Shown here: one piece after another, positions 17,190-26,673 of the stretch
How positions within the stretch are numbered: the stretch's first letter is position 1
Layout of the letters: the number at the start of each line of letters is the position of its first letter
From: JAGDZR01 sp049115695
GTDB taxonomy: Bacteria > Bacteroidota > Bacteroidia > Cytophagales > Cyclobacteriaceae
Length of the DNA stretch: 64,000 nt
NCBI GenBank assembly: GCA_049115695.1
Contig: JAGDZR010000012.1
Location: 248,001 to 312,000, forward strand
Reading direction: 5' to 3'
The notes under the pieces: generated by a model
The model's input: the letters and a program-made list of their open reading frames with translations, nothing else
What the model was told of the DNA's origin: nothing
The model's database searches: none
Made by a program: the position numbers and the translations under genes

Positions 17190-18476
17190 TCATTTCAGCC
17201 AATTCCATTTAGTGGCCCAGTCTTTCAGAAAAGCTTCTCTGTGCTTGGAAACAGTTTTAGCTCCTTGTTGTTTTTGTATGAAATACTGGGTTTCGCTTCT
17301 ATCTCCAAACCAGTTGGGGCCCACCCTGTAATCATCGTCGTTCGCCTTTCCAGGCCAGGGGTTTATACTAACATATTGACTCGTAAGGTTATTTAATTCA
17401 GGTATTTGACTTGAAATAGTATAAGTGGCACTTTCAGGTCTTTTGGGTGAATACCTTACAGCATAAATTCCATCACCTAGGTAATACCCAGGCCATTTTT
17501 GATTCCAGATTTCCAAAATGAAGCATGAAGAATCGGAGGGTATTTCTATTGATGGGCCCTTGAATCTCCATTCCAGCACGGCATATGCTGCAACTGTGTC
17601 TGTAATTGAACTATTTCCATCAAAAATCACATGAGAACTTCTGTCAATAGGAGTGAAGCTGCCTCCCCAGCTTTCTTCTGTTGGTTTGTTGGGATCACCG
17701 TTAAGCACATAGGCCAAAGAAGGAGTATCTCCCATCTTGATCTCTCCGGCATAATAATTATTAAAAGCATCACCCATGGTTCCGCGACCCTGGATGTTGT
17801 GATTGTAATAGCTCTTGTTGGAGAGTCGTTCTACTTTTTCATCATCCATGAACCAACCGCGATAAGTGGCGTTTGCTTCAATCATCCAAAGGTCCGAGTG
17901 ATGTTGGACAATGTAGGAGTAAGCATTGATACTCCACTTTTTGTTAGGGCCACCAATCCAATAAACCTTTATTTGCTCCTTGATTGTTGGATCATCATGT
18001 AGTGCCTGTGCAAGATCCTCCAGTCCACCCCAAATCAATATCCAAAGTGGCTGCTCCGAGGGCCTTTTAGCACATTGAATAATCCAATCAGACCCTTCAG
18101 TTGAACTACGATACCCGACATAAGGAGCCAGTGACGTTTCGCCTTGCTTGCTGATGCCCTTTAGTACATCAGGAGTGGGATAATTATCCGAATGAGTTGA
18201 TAGCTCGATATAGTCAGACTCATACAAATCAATCATATCAAGGATGTCTTGTTTGCGTCCTGGTCCATAAGGTGAAGATATTAGACCTTCCAATTGGTAC
18301 TGATCCAGATACATAAAGGCATGAATCATTGATTGAAAATCATCAGGATCAGTTCCTCCAATGTCTGAGCTTATCAATACGCGCGGTAAAGGTGTTTCTG
18401 ACGTTTCGGGTTGTGTACAACCCAAAAGGCAGCAAATTGTCAATACTTGCAGGATGATTTTGGTTAAGCGTTGCAC
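17190..18476 (-). CDS. Short DUF1593 lipoprotein without Ig-like domain
   Basis: A 428-aa protein with lipobox CLLGC (C20), so probably a lipoprotein. The DUF1593 motif is DIGGTDPDD (D38, D43, D45, D46), followed by YQLEGLISSPYG, GSDWIIQ, PLWILIWGG and GDTPSLAYVL. HGPLG is replaced by QGRGTMGD and the C-terminal Ig-like domain is missing; the last 120 residues are rich in aromatic residues and hold several Asn/Gly motifs. It therefore belongs to a distinct subfamily from its neighbours. Three bases separate it from the interrupted paralog upstream and 44 from the one downstream. Confidence 0.82.
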   Translation of the reverse strand: MQRLTKIILQVLTICCLLGCTQPETSETPLPRVLISSDIGGTDPDDFQSMIHAFMYLDQYQLEGLISSPYGPGRKQDILDMIDLYESDYIELSTHSDNYPTPDVLKGISKQGETSLAPYVGYRSSTEGSDWIIQCAKRPSEQPLWILIWGGLEDLAQALHDDPTIKEQIKVYWIGGPNKKWSINAYSYIVQHHSDLWMIEANATYRGWFMDDEKVERLSNKSYYNHNIQGRGTMGDAFNNYYAGEIKMGDTPSLAYVLNGDPNKPTEESWGGSFTPIDRSSHVIFDGNSSITDTVAAYAVLEWRFKGPSIEIPSDSSCFILEIWNQKWPGYYLGDGIYAVRYSPKRPESATYTISSQIPELNNLTSQYVSINPWPGKANDDDYRVGPNWFGDRSETQYFIQKQQGAKTVSKHREAFLKDWATKWNWLK

Positions 18477-18479
18477 GAT

Positions 18480-19976
18480 CTATTCTATCACATCAATAAT
18501 AACCCTTTCATATCTTGTCAGTCTTGGTGTACCATGATCTGTGACTGCCAGAATAATGTGCATAGTCCCGGTACCTGGAGGCATTACACGATTGGTTTTC
18601 ACTTTCAACCAAGCCTGAGGTTGATCAAATCCATTGATTAAGTGCTTTACACCAGTTGATGAATTGGACATCCGTCTGGTGCCAGGTTCCTCATAGCAAA
18701 ACCATTCAAAAGACAATGCATCACCATCGGGATCAGTAGTAGCAGTAGCACTCAGTTCTATTCGCTCTCCTTGCTTTGCTTTTAGATAGGCTGGGTGATC
18801 GAGCTTGACGATTGGTGGATGATTGGCTTCATGGTAAGACTTTATAGTCCAATCCATTCTTGCTGAAAAATCGTTTTGGTAGTGCTCTCGTCATCTCCAG
18901 ATGGTTGCATGATTGGTGGTATGCCACTCTCCGTCATTGCCCAATACCTCATCCCGTACATTGGTCCAAATAGGTCGGGTCTCTGGTTCAAGAAACCATT
19001 TTTCCATTTTTGGTGTGTATAGCTCATATCTACCACCCCAACCACCCCAGTCCGGACGTTCAGGATTACCTAAGCCATTATTGAGTAGATAAAAAAACGA
19101 AGGAGTGTCGCCCTCCATCATAAATTTCCAGCGAGGGTAAAGTTGACCTAGGGGCCCCTTGGTTCTTACGTTTTTATCTAACCACTCATTGGAGACAAGG
19201 GAGAAATCAGCACCACCAAATCTCCCATGAAATTTATCGCCACCTATTGCAATCCAGGTGGCATGATGAAACCCACCACCTGCATTTACACCTGGCGTGA
19301 CGATGTAAAACAGTGAAGGAAATTCCTTTCTGATCCATGGTCCGCTATTGTCCTGATCAGAGATAGCATATATTCTTAATTTACTAACAAATTTCTCCAG
19401 GTCCTTTTTTGAGCGTGTTTCCCGGACTTTCCATAATGCTTGGGCTAGCACATTGGGACCGCCCCATACCGTGATCCAGACTGGCCTGTTGTCTTCTTTA
19501 TCGACTATTTTGATTAGCATCTCAGACCCGGGAGAGTTTTTCCCTGCTCCAACGGCCTCCATGTGATTTAATTCCAGACTTGCGGATACTTTTTCAAGTA
19601 AGAAATCCTCAGAAGGAAAGCCTGGTTCGTGCAACTCCAGGTTATCTCGAACCTCTCCATAGGCTGAAATTATTCTACGAATGTAGGCAGGTTCTACACT
19701 GTTTGCTTTACCATGTGGAGTTGCAATTAATCCTTCTATATCAAAGTGATTCGCATAGGTCAATAAGCGCACCATTGACATTTGGTCATCAGGATCTCCT
19801 CCAATATCTGTTAAAACAACTAGTCGTGGTTTGCTCGGAAAGTCGGTACCGTTAGATTGTACTTCTTTTAACTGCAAATTCTGAGAATAACAGGTTCCCG
19901 CCAAAATGACCATGAGATAAATAATGATGGGTCTGATAAATTTGGCTAGCATCAAATAGTATCGAATTATGTGCAT
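18480..19976 (-). pseudogene. DUF1593 gene interrupted by an in-frame TGA
   Basis: Read as one frame this is a 498-codon gene with signal peptide (ending CYSQ), the motif D57-IGGD-PDD, QDNSGPWI, EGDTPSFFYLL and the Ig-like domain starting NHPPIVKLDHP. Codon 362 (18893-18891) is TGA where the paralogs have TGG, in the conserved block ATIWRWR. Downstream of it the frame is unbroken and still matches the family (HYQNDFSARMDW). So the cause is one base change, not a frameshift: a young nonsense mutation or a sequencing error. A truncated 361-aa product would lack the Ig-like domain. It starts 9 bp after the rhamnosidase gene, in the same operon. Confidence 0.85.
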
Positions 19977-19985
19977 TTTTAATGA

Positions 19986-22760
19986 TTACCTGGTAGCCGG
20001 AACGTTAAAGGAATATGTGCCTGACCCCAACTGAATTTTAACCAATTCATCACCATCCTTTGAGGCTGTAATGTTCTTGAATTTTGATAGTTTTTTACCC
20101 TCAAGAGTAATCTCCTCTACGGAACCAGCAGGAAGAAATATGATGCCAGTTGTATTAACCGGGACATTGGCATTTAATGTGAACCCCGTCTCATCCCTGG
20201 TCCAGTCAGCTTTAATCTGTCCATAATAAGTGTCAAGTGAAGCATTAGCAGCGCTGAGGTTTCCTGGTTTAGGCTTAATGTAAAACTCTTTGTAGGCTGG
20301 TTTTACAAGGTTGATGCCACCAATGTTTCGATACATCCAATCTCCAACAGCTCCATAGGCATAGTGATTAAAGGAGTTCATTCGAGGTGTTTGGAATGAT
20401 CCATCTGGCTTTATACCATCCCAACGTTCCCAAATTGTAGTTGCTCCCATTGTCACAGGGTATAACCAGGATGGGTAAGTTTTTTGGTTTAACAAGTCAA
20501 AAGCTACCTCTTCATAGCCAAACCTACTCAGGACATGACAGATATACGGTGTTCCTAGAAAACCAGTGGTAATATGATTCTCATAATCTCGAATGTTTTT
20601 AACCAAACGATCAGCGGCCTGCTGTCTTTGTTCTTCAGGCAATAAGTCAAATTGCAATGCTAAAACATAGGCTGTTTGTGTATTAGGTCCGATACGTCCA
20701 TTAGGCGTTACATATTCTTCAAGAAATGCTTTTTTAACATTTTTCAGTCGATCAGTATACAGGGCAATATCTTCATCAAGGTCCAATACTTCAGCGGCAT
20801 TGATTAGAAGTTGAGTTGAATAGGCAAAAAAGCACTGTGTTAGAAAGTATTTGTCTGTTACTGCGGCTTTTCCCATTCGATCATCATCCGGGTTATATGA
20901 CAACCAATCCCCAAAATGAAACCCGGTGTTCCATACGTGATCATTGCTTTCATTGTACATGAATTCTACCCATGCTTTCATGGTTGGGTATTGATTTTTC
21001 AGTATGTCTTTGTCTCCATAAAGCAGATATCTTTCCCAGGGAATAATGGTGGCAACATCAGCCCAACCAGCACTGCCGGCACTATTGTTTTTGAGAATGC
21101 TGCCATTGTTGTAATCCAGAATATTGGGTACCACAAATGGAATAGACCCGTTTTCGTATTGGTCCGCAGCTACATCCTTCATCCATTTAATGAAGAAATT
21201 GTTTACATCCATATTGAACGCCGCAGTTCTGAAAAAGGCCTGAGCATCACCTGTCCAACCCATTCTTTCATCTCTTTGCGGGCAATCAGTTGGTACATCC
21301 AGAAAGTTGCCTTTTTGACTCCATTGAATGTTGCTTTGCAATTGATTGAGTAGTGGATCTGAAGTTGTAAAAGTACCGGTAGGAGCCACATCTGAATGCA
21401 AGACAATTGCATTGATGTTTTCAGGTTTTAATTCACCTGGATAACCAACGATTTTCGCGTAACGAAAGCCCATAAATGTAAAGTGAGGTTGCAAGGTCTG
21501 AATACCTTTCCCATTCAAAATATAGCTTGCCTTCTGCGCAGCTTGCCTCAGGTTATCCGTGTAGAATGTACCGTCTTCATTCAATACTTCGGCATGGTAG
21601 ACATCAATAACAGCTCCTGACGCTCCTTCAGCCATCAATTGAACGAGTCCCACCAGGTTTTGACCAAAGTCAACAATGAGCTCCCCTTTCTTTGAGGTTA
21701 GGATGTTAACAGGTTTGACTATTTCCTGTTGCTTGATAGGTTCATTAATGGTTGTGACCAAAACATCTTTGGAGAAATCAGCCTCGCGTGCATTGGACCA
21801 TGCCTGATCATCAAAACCAACTTTGGAAAATGCAGCTTCCAAACGCGAGTCATAAGATTCACCATCATAGATTTCAGAAAATGTGATCGGACCTAAACCT
21901 GTCTTCCAGGATTTGTCCGTGACGATTGTTTCCTGAGATCCGTCTGCATACGTGATTTCAATTTGAAGAAGGAGCGCAATATCATTTCCGTAGTGATTTT
22001 TTGCATCCCGCCATGCCAGATAACCACGATACCAGCCATTGCCTAAGGTTACACTAATGGCATTCTTGCCTTTTGATACCTGTTCGGTTACATCGTAAGT
22101 TTGATATTGTAGTCGTTTGTTGTAGCTCGTCCAACCGGGAGCCATGAAATATTCACCAACTCTTTGCCCATTCAATCGGGCTTCATAGACACCATGAGCA
22201 GTGATGTACGCGGTTGCTTTGGTGATATCTTTTTGAGCTAAAGAGAAGTCTTTTCTAAAGATGGGGGAGGGCCGATTCAAAGTATCTTCCTCAAATCCAG
22301 GTGTAATCCATTTGGCTGTAAATGCTTCAGCAGGATCAAGGAGACCCATTTGAAAAGTACTAGTTTGACTCCAGTCAGAGCTTTTGTCATTTTGATTCCA
22401 AGCGCGGACTCTCCAGTAATACTTTGACCCTTTCTGTAGTGGTTCACCGGCATATTTAATGTGAATCGATTGGGCGGAGCTTACCTTGCCTGTTTGCCAA
22501 ATATCAATTTCATCAAAAGTGGAACTACTTGACACCTGGATTTCATAGGCACTTTGAAAAGTGTTTTTTTCATTTGATGCCATTTGCCAACCGAACTTGG
22601 GATCTGACTCGTCAATTCCTATTGGGTTTTGGCTATTATTCACCCAGGTTTTCTCAACAGAGATTTGAGCAAACAAATGTGTGGCAAACAGGATCCCAAT
22701 TGCCATTATTATGGATCGGGAACGTAATTGACTTGATTTAGAAAGTGTTGATTTTAGCAT
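19986..22760 (-). CDS. GH78 alpha-L-rhamnosidase, exported
   Basis: A 924-aa protein with a signal peptide (ending FAQ, residue 32), N-terminal Ig-like domains (residues 35-140), the rhamnosidase N-terminal beta domain (about 180-345), a second beta domain and the (alpha/alpha)6 catalytic barrel (about 455-800). The GH78 signature DCPQRDER at D492-R499 and GWTGD (D505) contain the expected acid residues; WERWD and the C-terminal beta domain follow. It removes terminal alpha-L-rhamnose, for example from rhamnogalacturonan. It is the first gene of an operon continuing into three DUF1593 genes, so the DUF1593 proteins work on the same or a related glycan. Confidence 0.93.
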   Translation of the reverse strand: MLKSTLSKSSQLRSRSIIMAIGILFATHLFAQISVEKTWVNNSQNPIGIDESDPKFGWQMASNEKNTFQSAYEIQVSSSSTFDEIDIWQTGKVSSAQSIHIKYAGEPLQKGSKYYWRVRAWNQNDKSSDWSQTSTFQMGLLDPAEAFTAKWITPGFEEDTLNRPSPIFRKDFSLAQKDITKATAYITAHGVYEARLNGQRVGEYFMAPGWTSYNKRLQYQTYDVTEQVSKGKNAISVTLGNGWYRGYLAWRDAKNHYGNDIALLLQIEITYADGSQETIVTDKSWKTGLGPITFSEIYDGESYDSRLEAAFSKVGFDDQAWSNAREADFSKDVLVTTINEPIKQQEIVKPVNILTSKKGELIVDFGQNLVGLVQLMAEGASGAVIDVYHAEVLNEDGTFYTDNLRQAAQKASYILNGKGIQTLQPHFTFMGFRYAKIVGYPGELKPENINAIVLHSDVAPTGTFTTSDPLLNQLQSNIQWSQKGNFLDVPTDCPQRDERMGWTGDAQAFFRTAAFNMDVNNFFIKWMKDVAADQYENGSIPFVVPNILDYNNGSILKNNSAGSAGWADVATIIPWERYLLYGDKDILKNQYPTMKAWVEFMYNESNDHVWNTGFHFGDWLSYNPDDDRMGKAAVTDKYFLTQCFFAYSTQLLINAAEVLDLDEDIALYTDRLKNVKKAFLEEYVTPNGRIGPNTQTAYVLALQFDLLPEEQRQQAADRLVKNIRDYENHITTGFLGTPYICHVLSRFGYEEVAFDLLNQKTYPSWLYPVTMGATTIWERWDGIKPDGSFQTPRMNSFNHYAYGAVGDWMYRNIGGINLVKPAYKEFYIKPKPGNLSAANASLDTYYGQIKADWTRDETGFTLNANVPVNTTGIIFLPAGSVEEITLEGKKLSKFKNITASKDGDELVKIQLGSGTYSFNVPATR

Positions 22761-22867
22761 GGTAATGACAAAAGTGATCTGGTATTTAAATATAAACCAT
22801 CTGCATAATGTTTATTGTATACCATTTTCCTATATTGATATTAACTATCAAAGAATAGGTCATTGTG

Positions 22868-23890
22868 TTAATCGAAATGAATTTCTTTTCCTGATTTGGA
22901 GGATTCATAAATAGCGCTGATCACCTTAAGTGCGTGTATGGCTGATGCTCCATCTACCGAGCTATTTGACTCTTGCATTACTTCTTGAGCGAACGTTTCA
23001 ATTTGCTTCATATGTAATAAATGACCGATAGCTGTTGGGTCGGAGGAGCCTGATCCAACACTTGTTGATGGAGCAATATCCATTTCACTGTTCTGACATT
23101 GCCATTGGGTTATCTTCCCTGCTTCCAGGATAATATTTCCCTTGGTACCATGTATTTCAAGCTTTTCTGGATACCCCTTGTAAATGACCGTACTCCCTTC
23201 GATAGTTCCAATGGCACCATTTTTAAACTCAAGGGTGGCAGTGCCAATGTCCTCACCTTCAATATTACGAGCAAGTGTCTTTACTTTACCAAAAACACTT
23301 TTTACAGGTCCCATAACTTGTAGTAACAGGTCAATTGTATGAATCGATTGGTTGATTAAGGCAGCACCACCATCCCCGTTCAATGTACCTCTCCAGTCAA
23401 CTGAATCATAATATTGCTGATCTCTGAACCACTTGATGTATGCATTTCCCAGGATCAATTGCCCAACCTGGCCGTCTCTTACGGCTTTTAATGCCTTTTG
23501 AAAATCATCGCTGAATCTATTTTGAAAGATGCAAGACAGTCTAACGTTGGCTTCATTGCAAACCTTGATCATTCGATTGGCCCGATCAACAGAAATTTCT
23601 AATGGTTTTTCAACCAAGACATGTTTACCTGCTTTTGCAGCAGCCAGCGTCGGCTCTAAGTGGAATCCACTAGGCGTGCAAATGATTACCGCGTCAATCA
23701 AATCACTATTCACCATGTCATGGAATGCTGTGAATGTTTCAACCTGGTAATTTGCTTTCGCATCTCGCAGTTTGAATTCACTACGACTACAAACTGCGCT
23801 AAGCTCACAAACAGATGATTCAATGAGACTTTTAATATGGTGGGTTGAAACTGAACCCAACCCGATGATCCCGAAGCGAACTTTATTCAT
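22868..23890 (-). CDS. Gfo/Idh/MocA-family NAD(P)-dependent oxidoreductase
   Basis: A 340-aa cytoplasmic dehydrogenase with the N-terminal Rossmann motif GIIGLGSVSTHH and the family hallmark VEKPLEI (EKP), then the second domain containing NQSIHTIDLLLQVMG. Members oxidise or epimerise sugars, inositols and uronates; the substrate cannot be set from sequence. No signal peptide, so it acts inside the cell. It stands upstream of the rhamnosidase operon on the same strand, with a 107-bp gap, and divergent from the bicupin gene. Confidence 0.88.
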   Translation of the reverse strand: MNKVRFGIIGLGSVSTHHIKSLIESSVCELSAVCSRSEFKLRDAKANYQVETFTAFHDMVNSDLIDAVIICTPSGFHLEPTLAAAKAGKHVLVEKPLEISVDRANRMIKVCNEANVRLSCIFQNRFSDDFQKALKAVRDGQVGQLILGNAYIKWFRDQQYYDSVDWRGTLNGDGGAALINQSIHTIDLLLQVMGPVKSVFGKVKTLARNIEGEDIGTATLEFKNGAIGTIEGSTVIYKGYPEKLEIHGTKGNIILEAGKITQWQCQNSEMDIAPSTSVGSGSSDPTAIGHLLHMKQIETFAQEVMQESNSSVDGASAIHALKVISAIYESSKSGKEIHFD

Positions 23891-23978
23891 TTTATTTCAT
23901 TTTGTATTCACAATCGAACAGTGGTTTTTATAGGGGATGTGGAATCTTCAAATTACATTTTTCATCAAGAAAACACGT

Positions 23979-24752
23979 ATGAGATTCCACCTATCATTTT
24001 TAATACTTATCACAGCCCAGTTTGTTTTGGCACAGACAAATCCAATCAGTCATGGTGTCTATCGGTGGCCTGATCACAAGGTTTCTCAGGAAGGTGATCG
24101 AGAAGTCAGGGCAATTCTGGAAGGGACCACTCCGCACTTTAGTTATTTGGAGATGCATGTGACCACTCAGGCAATAGGAGCCCAGCCCAGTGAAATGCAT
24201 GCCAATGATACAATTGAGGAAGTGATCATTGTTAGAGAAGGGTTGATGGGAATAACGATTGATGGTAAGGTGCATACTTTAGGAGCTGAAAGTGTTGTCA
24301 TATTGCTGCCGGGCAAGGTTCATTCCATCAAAAATGTTGGTGAACTGCCTTTGTCGTATTGGGTCATGCGCTATCGATCTCATGATCCCATTGGCGAGAG
24401 ACCTGATGAAAATGTCAGCGCAAATGTGTTTGATGCTGAATCTCTGGTGTTTAAGCTTAGAGATGATGGTGTAAAAGGAGGAACACCTTATTTCGATCGC
24501 TCCACCTACATGTGTGAGAGATTTGAAATGCATATTACACAACTCAACAAGATAGGACCAAGTCACAAAGCGCACGTACATACTGAATCTGAAATCATAC
24601 TTGTACTTTCTGGTAACACTGAAATGACCATAGCTGGCGAGACTTATCAAGGCGGACCAGGTGATTTCTACTTTGCCAAAGAAGACCAGTTACACGGCAT
24701 AGCCAATACATCAGACGAAACATGTCGGTATTTTGCGTTTAAGTGGAAGTAA
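23979..24752 (+). CDS. Secreted bicupin protein
   Basis: From the ATG at 23979 the protein is 257 aa with a signal peptide ending VLAQ (about residue 19); the upstream in-frame start at 23937 gives an unnatural leader. Two cupin domains are visible: residues 60-125 (HANDTIEEVIIVREG, then LLPGKVHSIKN) and 180-255 (HVHTESEIILVLSG, then FYFAKEDQLHGI), each with His and Glu positions able to hold a metal. Exported bicupins occur in pectin and uronate gene clusters but have no settled role; ring opening or isomerisation of a sugar in the periplasm is conceivable. It is the only plus-strand gene between 15.5 and 34.5 kb and converges with the GH105 gene. Confidence 0.75.
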   Translation: MRFHLSFLILITAQFVLAQTNPISHGVYRWPDHKVSQEGDREVRAILEGTTPHFSYLEMHVTTQAIGAQPSEMHANDTIEEVIIVREGLMGITIDGKVHTLGAESVVILLPGKVHSIKNVGELPLSYWVMRYRSHDPIGERPDENVSANVFDAESLVFKLRDDGVKGGTPYFDRSTYMCERFEMHITQLNKIGPSHKAHVHTESEIILVLSGNTEMTIAGETYQGGPGDFYFAKEDQLHGIANTSDETCRYFAFKWK

Positions 24753-24756
24753 TTTT

Positions 24757-26121
24757 TCACTCAGGCCATTCACTCTTTACCTTGAAATGAAAAGTGCTAT
24801 TTTGTTTGCCAGGGACTGTTTTTATTACTTCTAGTTTATCATTCTCAATTAGGCGGATTATTTCAGCTCCGGCATAGAGAGTGGGGCCATATCCATGGGT
24901 GGCATGTATGCTTTTGCCACGATAGTAATAGTAAGTATTGTCATGAGCGAAGGTTGTGCCTTCACAAGTTCCATCTACTGCTCCGTTTTCTAATACTCTA
25001 CTACTTATAGCATTCCATCCGGTTATAGCAACAGGTCCATATACATGATTTATCCAGCCTTCATTGATGCCTTTTGCCACAGCAAAAGTGAACATGGCTG
25101 TAGCAGATGTTTCAAGGTACGTGTTTGTTTTGTCCAGCATATTGTGCCAGAAACCTGAACCATCCTGGAGTCCTGCCAGACTTCTGATCATAGATCGATA
25201 TAGATGTAAAATTTGAGCTCTTCCTTGATAATCATCTGGTAAAATGCTCAGAAGCTCTGCCATAGCCATCAATGTCCATCCATTGGCACGTCCCCAATAA
25301 AACCTGGGGTCATATGCTCCGGAAGTTACGCTCCAGCCATGGTCAAAGAGTTCCTTTTGTGGAATGTAAAGACGATCAGCCATTTGGAGAATTTGTTTGA
25401 CAGCATCATCGTAGTATTTAGTATCTCCAGTCAATACACCCATGTTGGCCAGAAAAGGAACACTCATGTACAGGTCATCCGCCCAAATGGATTGATATTG
25501 AGGTCTATGTCTGGCGAGGGTTCCGTCGGCTAATCGAAATTGATTGTTGGATACATGTTCTGCTGTTTGATTGATCAGCGCCATGTATTTTTCATTTTTC
25601 GATTTTTGGTATGTTTTGATCATTGCTGCGCCAATTGAGCCGCAATCGTCCAGTGCGTGGAAACCTAAAATTCTACCCCAATTACCTACACGATCACTTT
25701 CAATCTTATCCTCATTGTCCTTGAAATAGGGTAGGTTGTCAACCACGAAATCAAAGTATTTGACATTGTTGTTAAAATAGCTTTCATCACCGATTGTTTT
25801 CGAAATGTAATCAAAGGCCGATAGTACAACGCCATGTGTGTAAGAGTACTCACTTGAGAAACCGGGTGAAGGGATTGCGTTCTTATTGAACTGCTTTTTG
25901 ATATTAACCAATTCACCGGTTTTAGCATCAACTATTGTTTGCGTGCTTGTAGCTTCATAATGCACTCGAATTCGGTCTATGACTTCTTTTACACCTTCAA
26001 CATTAGGGTATTCATAGGCAATAGGATAGTTGGGAATTCTTCCGGATTGCGTTTGAGCATATGAAACCAGGGAACAAAATATCAATACTTTGATCCCTAT
26101 CAATCTAAAAATTAGTGACAT
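24757..26121 (-). CDS. GH88/GH105-type unsaturated glycuronyl hydrolase, exported
   Basis: A 454-aa protein from the ATG at 26121, which overlaps the preceding stop by one base (TAATG); a signal peptide ends SYAQ. The (alpha/alpha)6 barrel motifs HALDDCGSIGAAM, WADDLYMSVPFLA, FYWGRANGWTLMAMAELL and LETSATAMFTFAVAKGI place it in the glycoside hydrolase family that removes the unsaturated uronic acid left by pectate or rhamnogalacturonan lyases. It stands downstream of the pectate-lyase gene and the 175-aa secreted protein. A second family member lies at 28167. Confidence 0.9.
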   Translation of the reverse strand: MSLIFRLIGIKVLIFCSLVSYAQTQSGRIPNYPIAYEYPNVEGVKEVIDRIRVHYEATSTQTIVDAKTGELVNIKKQFNKNAIPSPGFSSEYSYTHGVVLSAFDYISKTIGDESYFNNNVKYFDFVVDNLPYFKDNEDKIESDRVGNWGRILGFHALDDCGSIGAAMIKTYQKSKNEKYMALINQTAEHVSNNQFRLADGTLARHRPQYQSIWADDLYMSVPFLANMGVLTGDTKYYDDAVKQILQMADRLYIPQKELFDHGWSVTSGAYDPRFYWGRANGWTLMAMAELLSILPDDYQGRAQILHLYRSMIRSLAGLQDGSGFWHNMLDKTNTYLETSATAMFTFAVAKGINEGWINHVYGPVAITGWNAISSRVLENGAVDGTCEGTTFAHDNTYYYYRGKSIHATHGYGPTLYAGAEIIRLIENDKLEVIKTVPGKQNSTFHFKVKSEWPE

Positions 26122-26648
26122 TACTTGATCCATCTTTCTAGTATCTCTGCCGAATTGCATAATTCAGCGATTTCCAAATAGTCAATCACCATTCCAAATT
26201 CCTTACCCTTTTCATTTTTCCAAGATGAAGCAATTGTCAATGTAATGGGGGTTTCTCCATCGCTATCAAAAACAAGAAACTTAAAACCATAGACCCATTT
26301 ATTAAAATGATAGTTATTGGTTCTCTGCACTTTGTCATTTGCCACAAGGTAGAATCCATCAGAAAATTCATCTTCCGTACTGAATACTGCATTCAATACA
26401 TACTGACCAGCAGGCAATGTGAGTTGAGTAGTGGCAGAAGCATTTGCTGATAACATTTTTATCGCCTCACCTTTACTAGCGTCCATAGCTTTCACTATTT
26501 CGGCAGAAGTCAATGACATTTCCTCAAGTTCTATTCTTGTGACACTAGTGGTCTTTTTGTCCTTCAAATCAGTTGCAAATGCAGTCGCGGAAGTAATGAC
26601 TAAGCAGATAATGGTTATTGTAGATAATAATCTCAATTGTTCTGTCAT
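26121..26648 (-). CDS. Secreted small protein, unknown (possible binding module)
   Basis: A 175-aa protein with a signal peptide (residues 1-26, ending AFA). The C-terminal 100 residues look like a beta-sandwich: LPAGQYVLNAVF, GFYLVANDK, ITLTIASSW and MVIDYLEIAE. The pattern of a jelly-roll ending in a DYLEI-type strand recalls carbohydrate-binding modules attached to glycanases, but I cannot name the family. It sits between the pectate lyase and the GH105 gene with a one-base overlap to the latter, so it is likely translated together with it. Confidence 0.7.
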   Translation of the reverse strand: MTEQLRLLSTITIICLVITSATAFATDLKDKKTTSVTRIELEEMSLTSAEIVKAMDASKGEAIKMLSANASATTQLTLPAGQYVLNAVFSTEDEFSDGFYLVANDKVQRTNNYHFNKWVYGFKFLVFDSDGETPITLTIASSWKNEKGKEFGMVIDYLEIAELCNSAEILERWIK

Positions 26649-26673
26649 GGCTCAAAATTTAGTTTCAATCAAT

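Noticed and set aside
18891..18893. TGA as a selenocysteine codon
   Set aside because: Paralogs have Trp here, not Cys, and the site is not a catalytic thiol position; a point mutation or sequencing error is simpler.
20916..21353. 145-codon frame antisense to the rhamnosidase
   Set aside because: Fully covered by the GH78 catalytic domain on the other strand and without recognisable features.
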